Assembly (NCBI RefSeq): GCF_007859765.1
Contig: NZ_SIHJ01000001.1
Location: forward strand, 310,767-374,766
Length of the DNA: 64,000 nucleotides
Direction of reading: 5' to 3'
DNA from: Posidoniimonas corsicana
GTDB taxonomy: Bacteria > Planctomycetota > Planctomycetia > Pirellulales > Lacipirellulaceae
The position numbers and the translations under genes were made by a program. Under the pieces are notes generated by a model. It saw only the letters and a program-made list of their open reading frames with translations, did not search any database and had not been told where the DNA came from. Positions 54,474 to 62,789 of this stretch are shown here, piece after piece (the first letter of the stretch is position 1; the number at the start of each line of letters is the position of its first letter).

Positions 54474-55922
54474 CTACCGGACCGCGTCGAGGGGACTCGC
54501 TGCGATGCCGTACATGTTCGAGCCCACCGTTGCCGGCACGCCCATGGGCCCCAGACGCACCTTCCCAGGGGCTTCTACGTCCTTGAACCAGATCGACAGC
54601 TCGTCGTCGATGCTCTCGCCAGGGCCAACGCCGACGGGGCCTTTGTTGTGCCATGCCGGCCCGTTGCTCTGGAACGGACCGTTGTCCAGGCCGATGTCGT
54701 CACCCGAGTCCTGGAACTCCTTCGTCAGCCACTCTGGCGGAGCGAGCCGATTGTCGAAGAACACGTAGAGCCTCGCTGGCTGGCTGAGCGTGACGTCGAT
54801 GTGCATGTCGCTGCGGAGCTTATCGTTGTTGAACATCTTGACGTAGTCGGCGCCAACGAGGTACCCAGGCATGCCGTCTTTGGTTACGCCGTTGTACTGG
54901 TGCGCAACACGATCCACGTGCGACAAAGCGTCCTCCCGCATTCCCTCGTGCACGATCTCGTAGTAGTTCAGCATCGAGTCGTCTCGCTCGATGTTGTCAC
55001 GCACCTCGGAGATCAGCAGGGGCCGTGTGTGCTTGCCGGACGAATCTCCCGAGTAGGATTTCCCATGGATGGAGACGATCCGATGAGCCGTCCCACCGGC
55101 GTCCAATCGCAACGCCTCACCCATGCGGAGGCGTCGTGCTTCGGCCGTTTGACTCCGGTAGGCCAGGTCGACCTCGCCTTTGAAAACGACTACGTCGGTG
55201 GCGCCATCGTTCCCAACCTCAACGCCAAACTCGGTGCCTAGGTCGACCACGTTGGCTTGGGGGGTCACCACCGTGAAGCCTTTGCCCGCTTCGGTGACGC
55301 TGGCGGTCAGGCGGCCGACTAGCATCTTAGCCTGGCTGCCGGACACCAGTTCGTAGGCCGCCGGTGAGTGGAGCACGACGTTCGTGCCGTTCGCGTACTG
55401 GAGCGAGAGGGCCCCCGCCGTCACTCGGAAAACGTCGCCCGGCTGGAACGCCGACGCCCGCTCGTGGCTCCGTTCTTCAACATACCAGCGGCAGTCGGTG
55501 GAGCGCGGGTCGACAGATGTGAGGAGGGAAACTTTGGTGAGCTCGGGCAGACCGTGGGTCGCTCCTGGATCGCGGTTGGTCATCAAGCGACCGCCCGCAC
55601 CAGTCCACCACCATCCCACGGAGAGCATCAGGCAGGCCGCCGTAGCCAACGCTACGCCGCCCCAGCTGGTCGGCCATGCCGCGCTGATCGGGGGGGGAGA
55701 CGGCGGCTGAGGCCGGACCGGCTCGGCGGTGTGGATGTCATCAAGCAGCTCTTGCGACTTTGCCTGGTTGGAGAATTCTGCATGGAACCTGGCCGCGATC
55801 AGATAGGCCTGCCGGTCATCGGCGCTCGCCAAGAGCCGTTGTTCCAACGCATGCATCTCATCCTCCGACAGCGAGCCGTCGAGCCAATATGAGATCTGCT
55901 TTCTCAGACGTTCATCACTCAT
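54474..55922 (-). CDS. FecR-domain protein, likely anti-sigma/sensor partner, 482 aa
   Basis: Starting at MSDERLRKQISYWLDGSLSE, the first ~70 residues resemble the N-terminal cytoplasmic part of planctomycete FecR-like regulators (zinc-free anti-sigma type). One membrane segment follows (GGVALATAACLMLSVGWWWT, about residues 85-104). The periplasmic part has the FecR core: FQPGDVFRVTAGALSLQYAN, GKGFTVVTPQANVVDLGTEF, VVVFKGEVDLAYRS. The C-terminal ~200 residues (SQPARLYVFFDNRLAPPEWL) look like a sugar- or ligand-binding sandwich. It begins 35 bases after the sigma-factor gene. FecR proteins transmit an outside signal to their ECF sigma factor; the signal here may be a polysaccharide breakdown product, which is inference. 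Confidence 0.82.
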   Translation of the reverse strand: MSDERLRKQISYWLDGSLSEDEMHALEQRLLASADDRQAYLIAARFHAEFSNQAKSQELLDDIHTAEPVRPQPPSPPPISAAWPTSWGGVALATAACLMLSVGWWWTGAGGRLMTNRDPGATHGLPELTKVSLLTSVDPRSTDCRWYVEERSHERASAFQPGDVFRVTAGALSLQYANGTNVVLHSPAAYELVSGSQAKMLVGRLTASVTEAGKGFTVVTPQANVVDLGTEFGVEVGNDGATDVVVFKGEVDLAYRSQTAEARRLRMGEALRLDAGGTAHRIVSIHGKSYSGDSSGKHTRPLLISEVRDNIERDDSMLNYYEIVHEGMREDALSHVDRVAHQYNGVTKDGMPGYLVGADYVKMFNNDKLRSDMHIDVTLSQPARLYVFFDNRLAPPEWLTKEFQDSGDDIGLDNGPFQSNGPAWHNKGPVGVGPGESIDDELSIWFKDVEAPGKVRLGPMGVPATVGSNMYGIAASPLDAVR

Positions 55923-55957
55923 GGGATTGCGATACCGTGATCGCCCATAAAGGTAGA

Positions 55958-56485
55958 TTACCGGTGGGCTTCTTGGGCGAGCGTCGATTCGACGCACCTT
56001 TGAAGCAGTCCTCGGATACGCGACAACGCGCTGTAGAGGGTCGTGATTGGACAGCCTCGCCGCCGCGACATCTCTTTAGGTTTAAAGCCGGACGCGTACC
56101 GCTCTTTCAGAAGCACGCGATCCTTCTCGTCCAGTTTTGCGACGCACTTCTGGAGAGTCTTGACGCGATTCTCCAGCTCGTCGGACTGCTCGACGTACTC
56201 TGCCGCCAGTGTGTCGATCAGCGGGCCGCTGAACATCAGCTTGTCGGTCGCGTACTTTCTTCGATGGCGATGGACCTCGATGAGCACGATCCCGCAGGCC
56301 CAGGGAAAGAACTCGCGAGTCGCATCGTAGTCGCCGCGTTTATTCCACAGGGTGAGACTTGCGTTTTGTAGTATGTCGTCGGCGTCTGAAGGGGAGCGAA
56401 CAAGTGAGATGGCGTACGACCTCAGCCGCAGCTGGACTGCGGTGAGCTTCTCGACAAACTGGGCATCGTTGAGTCGCTGAGTCAT
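55958..56485 (-). CDS. ECF-type RNA polymerase sigma factor, 175 aa
   Basis: Region 2 is seen in LTAVQLRLRSYAISLVRSPS followed by DADDILQNASLTLWNKRGDYD and FFPWACGIVLIEVHRHRRKY. Region 4 is KLDEKDRVLLKERYASGFKP with SRRRGCPITTLYSALSRIRG as the helix-turn-helix. This is the ECF group common in planctomycetes and paired with FecR-like partners. I prefer ATG 56485 (MTQRLND), with GAGG close before it; ATG 56533 is possible. It is followed directly by the FecR-domain gene. The pair probably controls nearby degradation genes, but no target promoter is identified. Confidence 0.88.
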   Translation of the reverse strand: MTQRLNDAQFVEKLTAVQLRLRSYAISLVRSPSDADDILQNASLTLWNKRGDYDATREFFPWACGIVLIEVHRHRRKYATDKLMFSGPLIDTLAAEYVEQSDELENRVKTLQKCVAKLDEKDRVLLKERYASGFKPKEMSRRRGCPITTLYSALSRIRGLLQRCVESTLAQEAHR

Positions 56486-56979
56486 GGCCTCGAATAAGAA
56501 TCGGGGTTTTCCAGCTGTAGAGAGAAGGTTCATCGAGCTGAACGTATCCGCACTGACCAGTTGTAATTACGAACGAAAGTGTAGATTTTCTGCACGCCCC
56601 AGCTTTTTTCGTAGTTTTTAGGGGTTTCACGGATGCATCTATAGCCCGGCGGTCCCGGTATGACCTTTAGCAGGTTGCACAGCAAGTCCCTCTGAGCAGC
56701 GGCTTGTGGCCGTGAAGGGCCCTCTGGTGCTTGGCGGTTGCGAGTATCGGGGGTAATTGCGGTTTCTCGGTCGGCGGCCCTCCGGCCGACGCCCTCAAAT
56801 CGCAGGAGGACTCCCCCAGGCCTGCGGCTGGCCGCGGCTGGTCGCTTGGGCGACGGAGATGCCAATTGCCCGGGTGTCCGCGCGCAGTATGTGGGCCTGT
56901 TTCTTCGGACAGTTGCCTCGAACCAGCCCGGCGGACTCAAGGCAGTATCAACCTACTCACCCAGTCAAAACTGAGTCGA
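56486..56979. other. Divergent region between sigma factor and GH92 gene
   Basis: A frame continuous with the GH92 gene runs from 56731, but its 83 codons (SIGGNCGFSVGGPPADALKS and onward) are unlike a signal peptide and precede a proper one, so I regard it as untranslated. Promoters of both divergent genes should lie here; I do not recognise a specific motif. Confidence 0.4.
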
Positions 56980-59316
56980 ATGAAATCGCTGCAACTCGCG
57001 TTGACTTTGCTGTCCGTTGGTAGCTGCTGCTGGGGTCGTGGCGCCAATGCCGATGATCTGACGCACCTGGTGAACCCTCAGATCGACACCCACAAGTCAC
57101 GGTGGTTCTACTTCTCTTCGGCATGCCGTCCATTCGGCATGGTGAATTTGAGTCCCGACACATCCACCAAGGGGAGCTGGAATTCGGGTTACCTCTATGA
57201 TGACGAGTTTGTCCGCTGCTTCAGCCACATCCATGCCTGGCAGATGTCCGGTATCCCCGTGATGCCGACCACGGGCGAGTTTCGCGGTCACCTCGGTATG
57301 GACGAGTACAAGTCGCGGTACTCGCACGACAGCGAGATCGTCCACCCGGGCTATCACAAGCTCACGCTCGAGCGGTACGGGATCGACGCCGAACTGACGT
57401 CGACCTGCCGAACCGGCTGGCATCGCTACACGTTCCCCGCGGGGGAGGCGGGGTACGTTCTGTTTGATACTGGCGCATTCCTCGCGCACGGCGGGGTCGT
57501 CGCTTCGAGTGTGTCCCGTGTCGGACCAACCGAGATCGCCGGTTGGTCGTTGATGGAGCGAACCTCAAGACGCCCGAAGGACACCCGAGTGTTCTTTGTT
57601 GCGCGGTTCAGCAGGCCGTTCGAAGAGTTCCTGTCGTGGGTCGGAGGTGAGCTCACGCTCGGCGCCGCCGGGGTCGAGGGGGCCGAAGCGGGGTCCGCCG
57701 TCCGGTTTGCGGCGTCGGCGGACCGCCAAGTCATCGTGAAGATTGGAATCTCCTACACGAGTATCGAGGGCGCCAGAAGGAACCTCGATGCGGAAGCGTC
57801 GCACTGGGATTTCGACCGGGTCCGACGCGAGTCTACCCAAGAGTGGAATGAATGGCTCAGCCGGATTCGGGTGACCGGCGGCCATCCTGAGCACCGGATC
57901 AAGCTCTACACGGATCTGTGGCACGCGCTGTTGGGTAGGCGTATTGTCTCGGACGCGGACGGCAGCTACTGCGACATGACGCGGACACGCCCTCGCATTC
58001 AGCGCAAGAGGCTGAATGCCCAAGGCGAACCGGTCTACGCCCACTACGCGTTCGACGCGTTGTGGGGCAGCCACTGGTCGCTCAATATCTTGTGGACGCT
58101 AGCCTACCCAGACGTGGCCGACGGGTTCTGCAACACGATGGTTGACATGTACCGCGATGGCGGGTTGATCCCGCGAGGTCCCTCCGGAGGGAACTACACC
58201 TACGTGATGATAGGAGATCCCGCGGCGCCGTTCTTCGCCGCCGCGCACAACAAGGGCATCCGGGGGTACGATGTGGACGCCGCCTACGAGGGCCTGAGAA
58301 AGAACGCGTTCCCCGGTGGGATCCGCGATCGAGCGGGCTACGAGCACCAGGCGAACGCGGGTGGTGGGGGCATCAAGCACTACGTCGACCTGGGCTACGT
58401 TCCGGAAGACATGGGCGGCGGCGGCGCGCACCGCGACGGGGCGGCGATGACGCTCGAGTACGCCTATCAGGACTGGTGCCTCGCACAGCTCGCAAGATCG
58501 TTGGGGAAGGACTCGGACTACAACCTCTTTATGAAACGCTCGCAGAACTATCGCAGTCTCTGGGATGGCGAGGCGAGGCTTGTGCGGCCTCGGATGAAGG
58601 ACGGAAGCTGGATGCCGGGTTTCACTCCTACGGGCAAGGGGATGAGCTGCCGTGGGTTCTGTGAGAGCAACTCGATGATCTACTCGCACTTTGTTCCCCA
58701 TGACATGAAGGGGCTAATCGGGATTGCGGGCGGCGCCGAGGCGTACGCAACGAGGCTGAACGAGTCATTCGAGCAAAGCGCCTCGAGTCGATTTGTAGCC
58801 GATCACGGGCGCCACGCAGAGAAGCTCGTCGATTACGACAACCAGCCTGGGACCGCCATGGCTCACCTGTTCAATTATGCCGGGAAACCCTGGCTATCGC
58901 AGAAGTGGGTGCGCGAGGTGAAGTTGAAGGCGCACGGCGACACCACTCCTTACGGAGGCTATCACGGTGACGAGGACCAGGGGCAGATGGGCGCGCTCGG
59001 CGTTCTGATGGCGATTGGACTCTTCCAGGTCGACGGCGGTGCAGGGAGCGATTCTGTCTACGAGATCACCGCCCCGTTGTTCGACGAGGTGAGAGTCCAA
59101 CTCCACGGCGCCTACTTCCCCGGCGGAGAGTTCCGGATTGTTGCCCGTAATCAATCTCTCGAGAACTGCTACATCCAGTCGGCTGCTTTGAACGGCCGTG
59201 AGCTCAACCGTTGCTGGTTGTCACACAGCGAGGTGGCCGCGGGTGGAACGCTTGAACTTGTCTTGGGGGCCTCGCCGAATAGATCTTGGGGCCTCGAGCC
59301 CCCACCAAGCCGCTGA
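56980..59316 (+). CDS. GH92 family glycosidase, alpha-mannosidase-like, 778 aa
   Basis: ATG 56980 starts a signal peptide (MKSLQLALTLLSVGSCCWGR). The mature protein begins LTHLVNPQIDT and has the GH92 marks in order: CRPFGMVNLSPDTSTKGSWN, FSHIHAWQMSGIP, HALLGRRIVSDADGSY, FDALWGSHWSLN, NYTYVMIGDPAAPFFAAAHN, GYDVDAAYEGLRKNAFPGG, LEYAYQDWCLAQLA, and GYHGDEDQGQMGALGVLMAI near the end with its acidic catalytic residues. GH92 enzymes are calcium-dependent exo-alpha-mannosidases. It lies beside the divergent sigma/FecR pair. Release of mannose from glycan side chains is the likely role; linkage specificity is not readable. Confidence 0.9.
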   Translation: MKSLQLALTLLSVGSCCWGRGANADDLTHLVNPQIDTHKSRWFYFSSACRPFGMVNLSPDTSTKGSWNSGYLYDDEFVRCFSHIHAWQMSGIPVMPTTGEFRGHLGMDEYKSRYSHDSEIVHPGYHKLTLERYGIDAELTSTCRTGWHRYTFPAGEAGYVLFDTGAFLAHGGVVASSVSRVGPTEIAGWSLMERTSRRPKDTRVFFVARFSRPFEEFLSWVGGELTLGAAGVEGAEAGSAVRFAASADRQVIVKIGISYTSIEGARRNLDAEASHWDFDRVRRESTQEWNEWLSRIRVTGGHPEHRIKLYTDLWHALLGRRIVSDADGSYCDMTRTRPRIQRKRLNAQGEPVYAHYAFDALWGSHWSLNILWTLAYPDVADGFCNTMVDMYRDGGLIPRGPSGGNYTYVMIGDPAAPFFAAAHNKGIRGYDVDAAYEGLRKNAFPGGIRDRAGYEHQANAGGGGIKHYVDLGYVPEDMGGGGAHRDGAAMTLEYAYQDWCLAQLARSLGKDSDYNLFMKRSQNYRSLWDGEARLVRPRMKDGSWMPGFTPTGKGMSCRGFCESNSMIYSHFVPHDMKGLIGIAGGAEAYATRLNESFEQSASSRFVADHGRHAEKLVDYDNQPGTAMAHLFNYAGKPWLSQKWVREVKLKAHGDTTPYGGYHGDEDQGQMGALGVLMAIGLFQVDGGAGSDSVYEITAPLFDEVRVQLHGAYFPGGEFRIVARNQSLENCYIQSAALNGRELNRCWLSHSEVAAGGTLELVLGASPNRSWGLEPPPSR

Positions 59317-59783
59317 CGGGAAGATTCTGGATGTGGTTCGCGTCTGCAGGGCGGCGGCCGCCGACCTGCAGGGAGAGTCTACAAGTCCGACTCCGCCGCC
59401 ACCGCGCGAGTCCGTTGATGCCGCGTTTTCTTGTAGAAACCTGCCACCCCCCGTGGTCAAATACGGGGTGAGAGAAGACTGGGCGGGTGATTGGACGGCG
59501 CGGTGCGTCCCGCAGGTAGCGGATCGCACCGCGGAGGAGCCTTTTGGGTTTTGCCACTTTTGTCCCTGTCAGCGGGCAAGTGTGGACAAAACTCCGTCGC
59601 CGTGAACGGCGGGAAAGCTGCTAGACACTGCTATGCAAGCGTGAGGCGAGCCCATGGGCTTCGGGTGGGGGCCGACTTTTGTCCCTAAGGATCGATAACG
59701 CGAAAGGGGACAAAGGTCATTGGAGTCGCGGTGTGAGGCAGGGGAGGGCGACTCCGACTGGGGTTGCCTAGCGAACGCACTGT
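59317..59783. repeat. Convergent intergenic region with ACTTTTGTCCCT repeats
   Basis: ACTTTTGTCCCT occurs at 59556-59567 and 59675-59686. A near-copy in inverted orientation, AGGGGACAAAGGT, lies at about 59705-59717. The inverted pair 59675/59717 could form a hairpin. No gene is recognised in these 467 bases, which lie between the ends of the GH92 and enolase-superfamily genes. The repeats may be remains of a small mobile or REP-like element. Confidence 0.4.
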
Positions 59784-61322
59784 TCAGCTATCTGACCGCG
59801 CGGCGTCGGCATGCCGTGACCGAAAGTGAGGCAGCGGCGCCCCGCCATCCGCCGCGATACGTGAAGCAACGGGCGCGGGAAGAATCCTGTCAATCTCGTC
59901 GATCCGGTAGCCGAACCCGTGGTCGCCTAGGGTCGACAGCTCCACCCGCCCGCTGCGTCGGCGGTAGATGCCGGGGTGTACGGACGCTTCGATCGCTGAG
60001 GCGTCTGGGTAGAACTGCATCGCGTTTGTCTCGACGCCCATTAGGGTTTCGGTGTACGCGGCGAGCGTGAGGTGGGGGATCTGAGCCAGCATGGGGTTGG
60101 TCAGGTCCTGCACCATCAGGCCCATGCCATGCGCCTTGGCCCAGCACAGCGACAACAACGCCCCGGTTAAGGTCTTGCACGTCTTCAACGCGACGCCGGT
60201 CCACCCGAGCGCGCGGCCGACCCGCACAAGCTCCCAGTTGTGCGCGCTCTCGTCCATCAACAGCGGCTTCCTCCGCGACACCTCGCGCACGTCAATCATG
60301 TGCTTCTCGAGGTCATAGGGGAATGGCTGCTCGATGTACAGCAGTCGGTCGTGAACGGCAGGCGCCTGGCGGGCGAGCTGATCGATGATCTCAACGACGT
60401 AGTTAGGATCCGTCACCGTGCAATTGAAGTCCGCCGTAAGGTGTTCAACGCCATGCGACTGCGCGACCTCACCCACCTGCGTCAGGCGAAGGAGGTCCCA
60501 TTCGTAATCGGACCCGCGAAGCTTCACCTTGAGGCACTTCAGCCCGTCACGCTTGATCCAGTCGCTGAGGAAGACGGGGTGCCCGTCGTACGCCGGTGGG
60601 GCGCCCGCCTCATCGGGGGTGAGCGGGTCCGCCCCTCCCACCAGGTGCCAAGCGGGGAGTGACTCCAGACGGCGTGGGCGCAGGTAGTCGGCTGGGTAGC
60701 GGCCTCGGAAGTCGACCCCATCGTCCGAGTCCAAGAACGAGGAGAGGTCGCTGCTGCAGAACTCCTTGGTTAGAGAATGCATCGCGGGGATGCCGTGCAG
60801 GTTGCCGAACGCGTCGTACAGGGCGATGTCGAAGGCGGAGCAGCACAGCAGCGCCGCCAGCAGGGGAAGCCGATCGGCATCGGCAACGCCCTGATTCACG
60901 TTATCCAGTTCGTCCTGCAGGACGGTCCGCTGAAAGGCCTCTCCGATCTGCAGCGGGTGTCCGGTCACGGGGAACACTGACCAGCAGTCCACTAGGCGGG
61001 TGCAAAAGTCATGCGTGATGCGGCGTCTGGTTTCGTAAGGGCTGGCGGACGGCCAGACCCACTCCACGTTCAGTGGGGTTTCTCCCCAGCCGCAGGCCGT
61101 CCTCCCCTGGGAGTCACGGACCGTCAATCGAACCCGCGCGCAGGTGACCGACGTCAGCGTTTCTGCCCCAAATTTGAGCGGCACGCGGGTACGCACGGGC
61201 AAGAAGTACAGCTCTGCGCCAACGACGCGGACGTCGGTTGCGAGCCTTACTGGTCGATCGGTCAGGGCGGGGGCGCCGCAGCTGCGCCGTTTCGCGCGCT
61301 CGAAAGCCGCTCCGTGTGGCAT
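59784..61322 (-). CDS. Enolase-superfamily protein (mandelate racemase/muconate lactonising type), 512 aa
   Basis: Catalytic features of the superfamily are visible: KxK at Lys265 and Lys267 (CLKVKLRG), metal ligands Asp298 (TADFN), Glu331 (LYIEQPFP) and Asp357 (LLMDES), then LKTCKTLTGAL with Lys380/383 at the far end of the barrel. The capping domain is at ~35-175. At 512 residues it is longer than the usual 370-450, with an insertion around 185-260. Members remove a proton next to a carboxylate and either dehydrate or racemise; acid-sugar dehydratases are common. It follows the Gfo/Idh gene by 59 bases, so it may act on an oxidised sugar made by that enzyme. The substrate is unknown. Confidence 0.82.
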   Translation of the reverse strand: MPHGAAFERAKRRSCGAPALTDRPVRLATDVRVVGAELYFLPVRTRVPLKFGAETLTSVTCARVRLTVRDSQGRTACGWGETPLNVEWVWPSASPYETRRRITHDFCTRLVDCWSVFPVTGHPLQIGEAFQRTVLQDELDNVNQGVADADRLPLLAALLCCSAFDIALYDAFGNLHGIPAMHSLTKEFCSSDLSSFLDSDDGVDFRGRYPADYLRPRRLESLPAWHLVGGADPLTPDEAGAPPAYDGHPVFLSDWIKRDGLKCLKVKLRGSDYEWDLLRLTQVGEVAQSHGVEHLTADFNCTVTDPNYVVEIIDQLARQAPAVHDRLLYIEQPFPYDLEKHMIDVREVSRRKPLLMDESAHNWELVRVGRALGWTGVALKTCKTLTGALLSLCWAKAHGMGLMVQDLTNPMLAQIPHLTLAAYTETLMGVETNAMQFYPDASAIEASVHPGIYRRRSGRVELSTLGDHGFGYRIDEIDRILPAPVASRIAADGGAPLPHFRSRHADAARSDS

Positions 61323-61380
61323 GTTAGAGCTTTCTCATAGACAGTCGATTGGGCGCCTGTTCGCATCCGCGGCCGGCTGG

Positions 61381-62754
61381 TCAGGTGGTCCAGGAGTCTC
61401 GCTGCTCCCGGTCAAGCAGCTCATTGGCCGCGTCGGCCTTCGTTCCCTCAAAGCGTTCGGCCTCTGGGTCCCAGGACAGCTTCTCGCGAAGCCGGAGAGC
61501 GATGTTGCCAAGGTGGCAGACCGACGCGCTGCGGTGGCCGACCTCAATCGGTGCGGCCGGTTCGCTCCTCGATCTGACGCTGTCCAGAAAGTCTCGAACG
61601 TGGTCTGAGCCCGAGTGGTACTTAACTCGTTTTCGGAGCATGTCTGGCGTGGCGTCCCTAGGTATTACCAACGCGTTCTGTCCCTGGTTGTCGATCGATA
61701 CAACGCCGTCGGTTCCGTAGAACATGCAACGCACCGATGGGTGTCCCGTTACGCACTCGAGCACAGCTCCATTCTCATACTTGCAGCGGAAGTTGAGGTA
61801 GGTTGCCGCGTCGAATAGACTCCCCTCGGGCAGATAGTCGGCGAAGACGTGCTCTACTTTGGTGGGGCCTGTGTGGTCGGTCCCAAGTCCCCATTGCGCC
61901 ATGTCGATCGAGTGAGCGCCGAAGTTGGTCGTCTGGCCGCCCGCGTAGTCATCGATGAAGCGGAAGTTGTACAGGCATCGATCAGGGTGGTACGGCGCAT
62001 CCGGCGCTGGGCCGAGCCACATGTCGTAGTCGAACCCAGCGGGCACGGGCGCCTCTTGCCAGCCGGGGCCGGGACCAACCTTGTTGTGGCGACCGACGTT
62101 GCAGACAACACGCTCGACCTTCCCGATCCCGCCGTCTCGCACAAACTCGCACGCGGCGCGGACGTAAGGGTTGGATCGCTCGTGAGAACCCGTTTGCACG
62201 ACCCGGCCGTTCTCTCGGGCTGCGGCGATCATGCGCCGCTGGCCCGCGATGGTTCGCCCGAGCGGCTTCTCGCAGTAAATATCTTTGCCTGCATTGGCCG
62301 CGGCAATTGTCATCGCTTCATGCCAGTGGTCGGGCGCGACGACGATCACCGCGTCGACATCGTCCCTGGCAAGAACGTCGCGAAAGTCGCTGTAGGCGTC
62401 GCACCCTTTGTAGGTCCCACCTTCACTGCGGCGGCTGTAGTGTTGTTCTACCATCTGCTTGGCCGGTTCACGGCCGCGGACATCCTCCGCGTTCTTGTAC
62501 CCGCCGCTCCCCCGATTGACGTCGCAGACCGCGACCAGCTGGCAGTCTGGCTGGGCCATGAACAACTTGAGATCAAGAAACCCTTGGTTCCCCGTTCCTA
62601 TGCACGCCACGTTAATGCGGTTGCTTGGCGCCGTCGCGCCGAACACCGACGGCGGGACGATGGTCGGGGCGGCGAATGCGACAGCCGCTGCTGACCTCTG
62701 GAGGAAATCCCGACGGGTCCGCTCGGCGCTAGAGGGTGACTTGGGTTCGCTCAT
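61381..62754 (-). CDS. Gfo/Idh/MocA family oxidoreductase with Tat signal, 457 aa
   Basis: A twin-arginine leader (RTRRDFLQRSAAAVAFAAPT) is followed by the NAD(P)-binding segment INVACIGTGNQGFLDLKLF and VAVCDVNRGSGG. The family motif EKPLGRTIAGQRRMIAAARE lies near residue 160, and the C-terminal sheet domain includes YNFRFIDDYAGGQTTNFGAH, SIDMAQWGLG, with His and Asp for catalysis. Planctomycetes encode many such exported oxidoreductases, probably acting on sugars in the periplasm with a bound cofactor. It lies between the beta-helix protein gene and the enolase-superfamily gene on one strand, so the three are likely cotranscribed. Confidence 0.88.
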   Translation of the reverse strand: MSEPKSPSSAERTRRDFLQRSAAAVAFAAPTIVPPSVFGATAPSNRINVACIGTGNQGFLDLKLFMAQPDCQLVAVCDVNRGSGGYKNAEDVRGREPAKQMVEQHYSRRSEGGTYKGCDAYSDFRDVLARDDVDAVIVVAPDHWHEAMTIAAANAGKDIYCEKPLGRTIAGQRRMIAAARENGRVVQTGSHERSNPYVRAACEFVRDGGIGKVERVVCNVGRHNKVGPGPGWQEAPVPAGFDYDMWLGPAPDAPYHPDRCLYNFRFIDDYAGGQTTNFGAHSIDMAQWGLGTDHTGPTKVEHVFADYLPEGSLFDAATYLNFRCKYENGAVLECVTGHPSVRCMFYGTDGVVSIDNQGQNALVIPRDATPDMLRKRVKYHSGSDHVRDFLDSVRSRSEPAAPIEVGHRSASVCHLGNIALRLREKLSWDPEAERFEGTKADAANELLDREQRDSWTT

Positions 62755-62789
62755 GATCTCTCCCTGCTCTTGGGAACAGTTGCTGAATT

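Noticed and set aside
56731-56979. N-terminal extension of the GH92 protein
   Set aside because: It would place 83 non-conserved residues before an evident signal peptide; the ATG at 56980 is more sensible.
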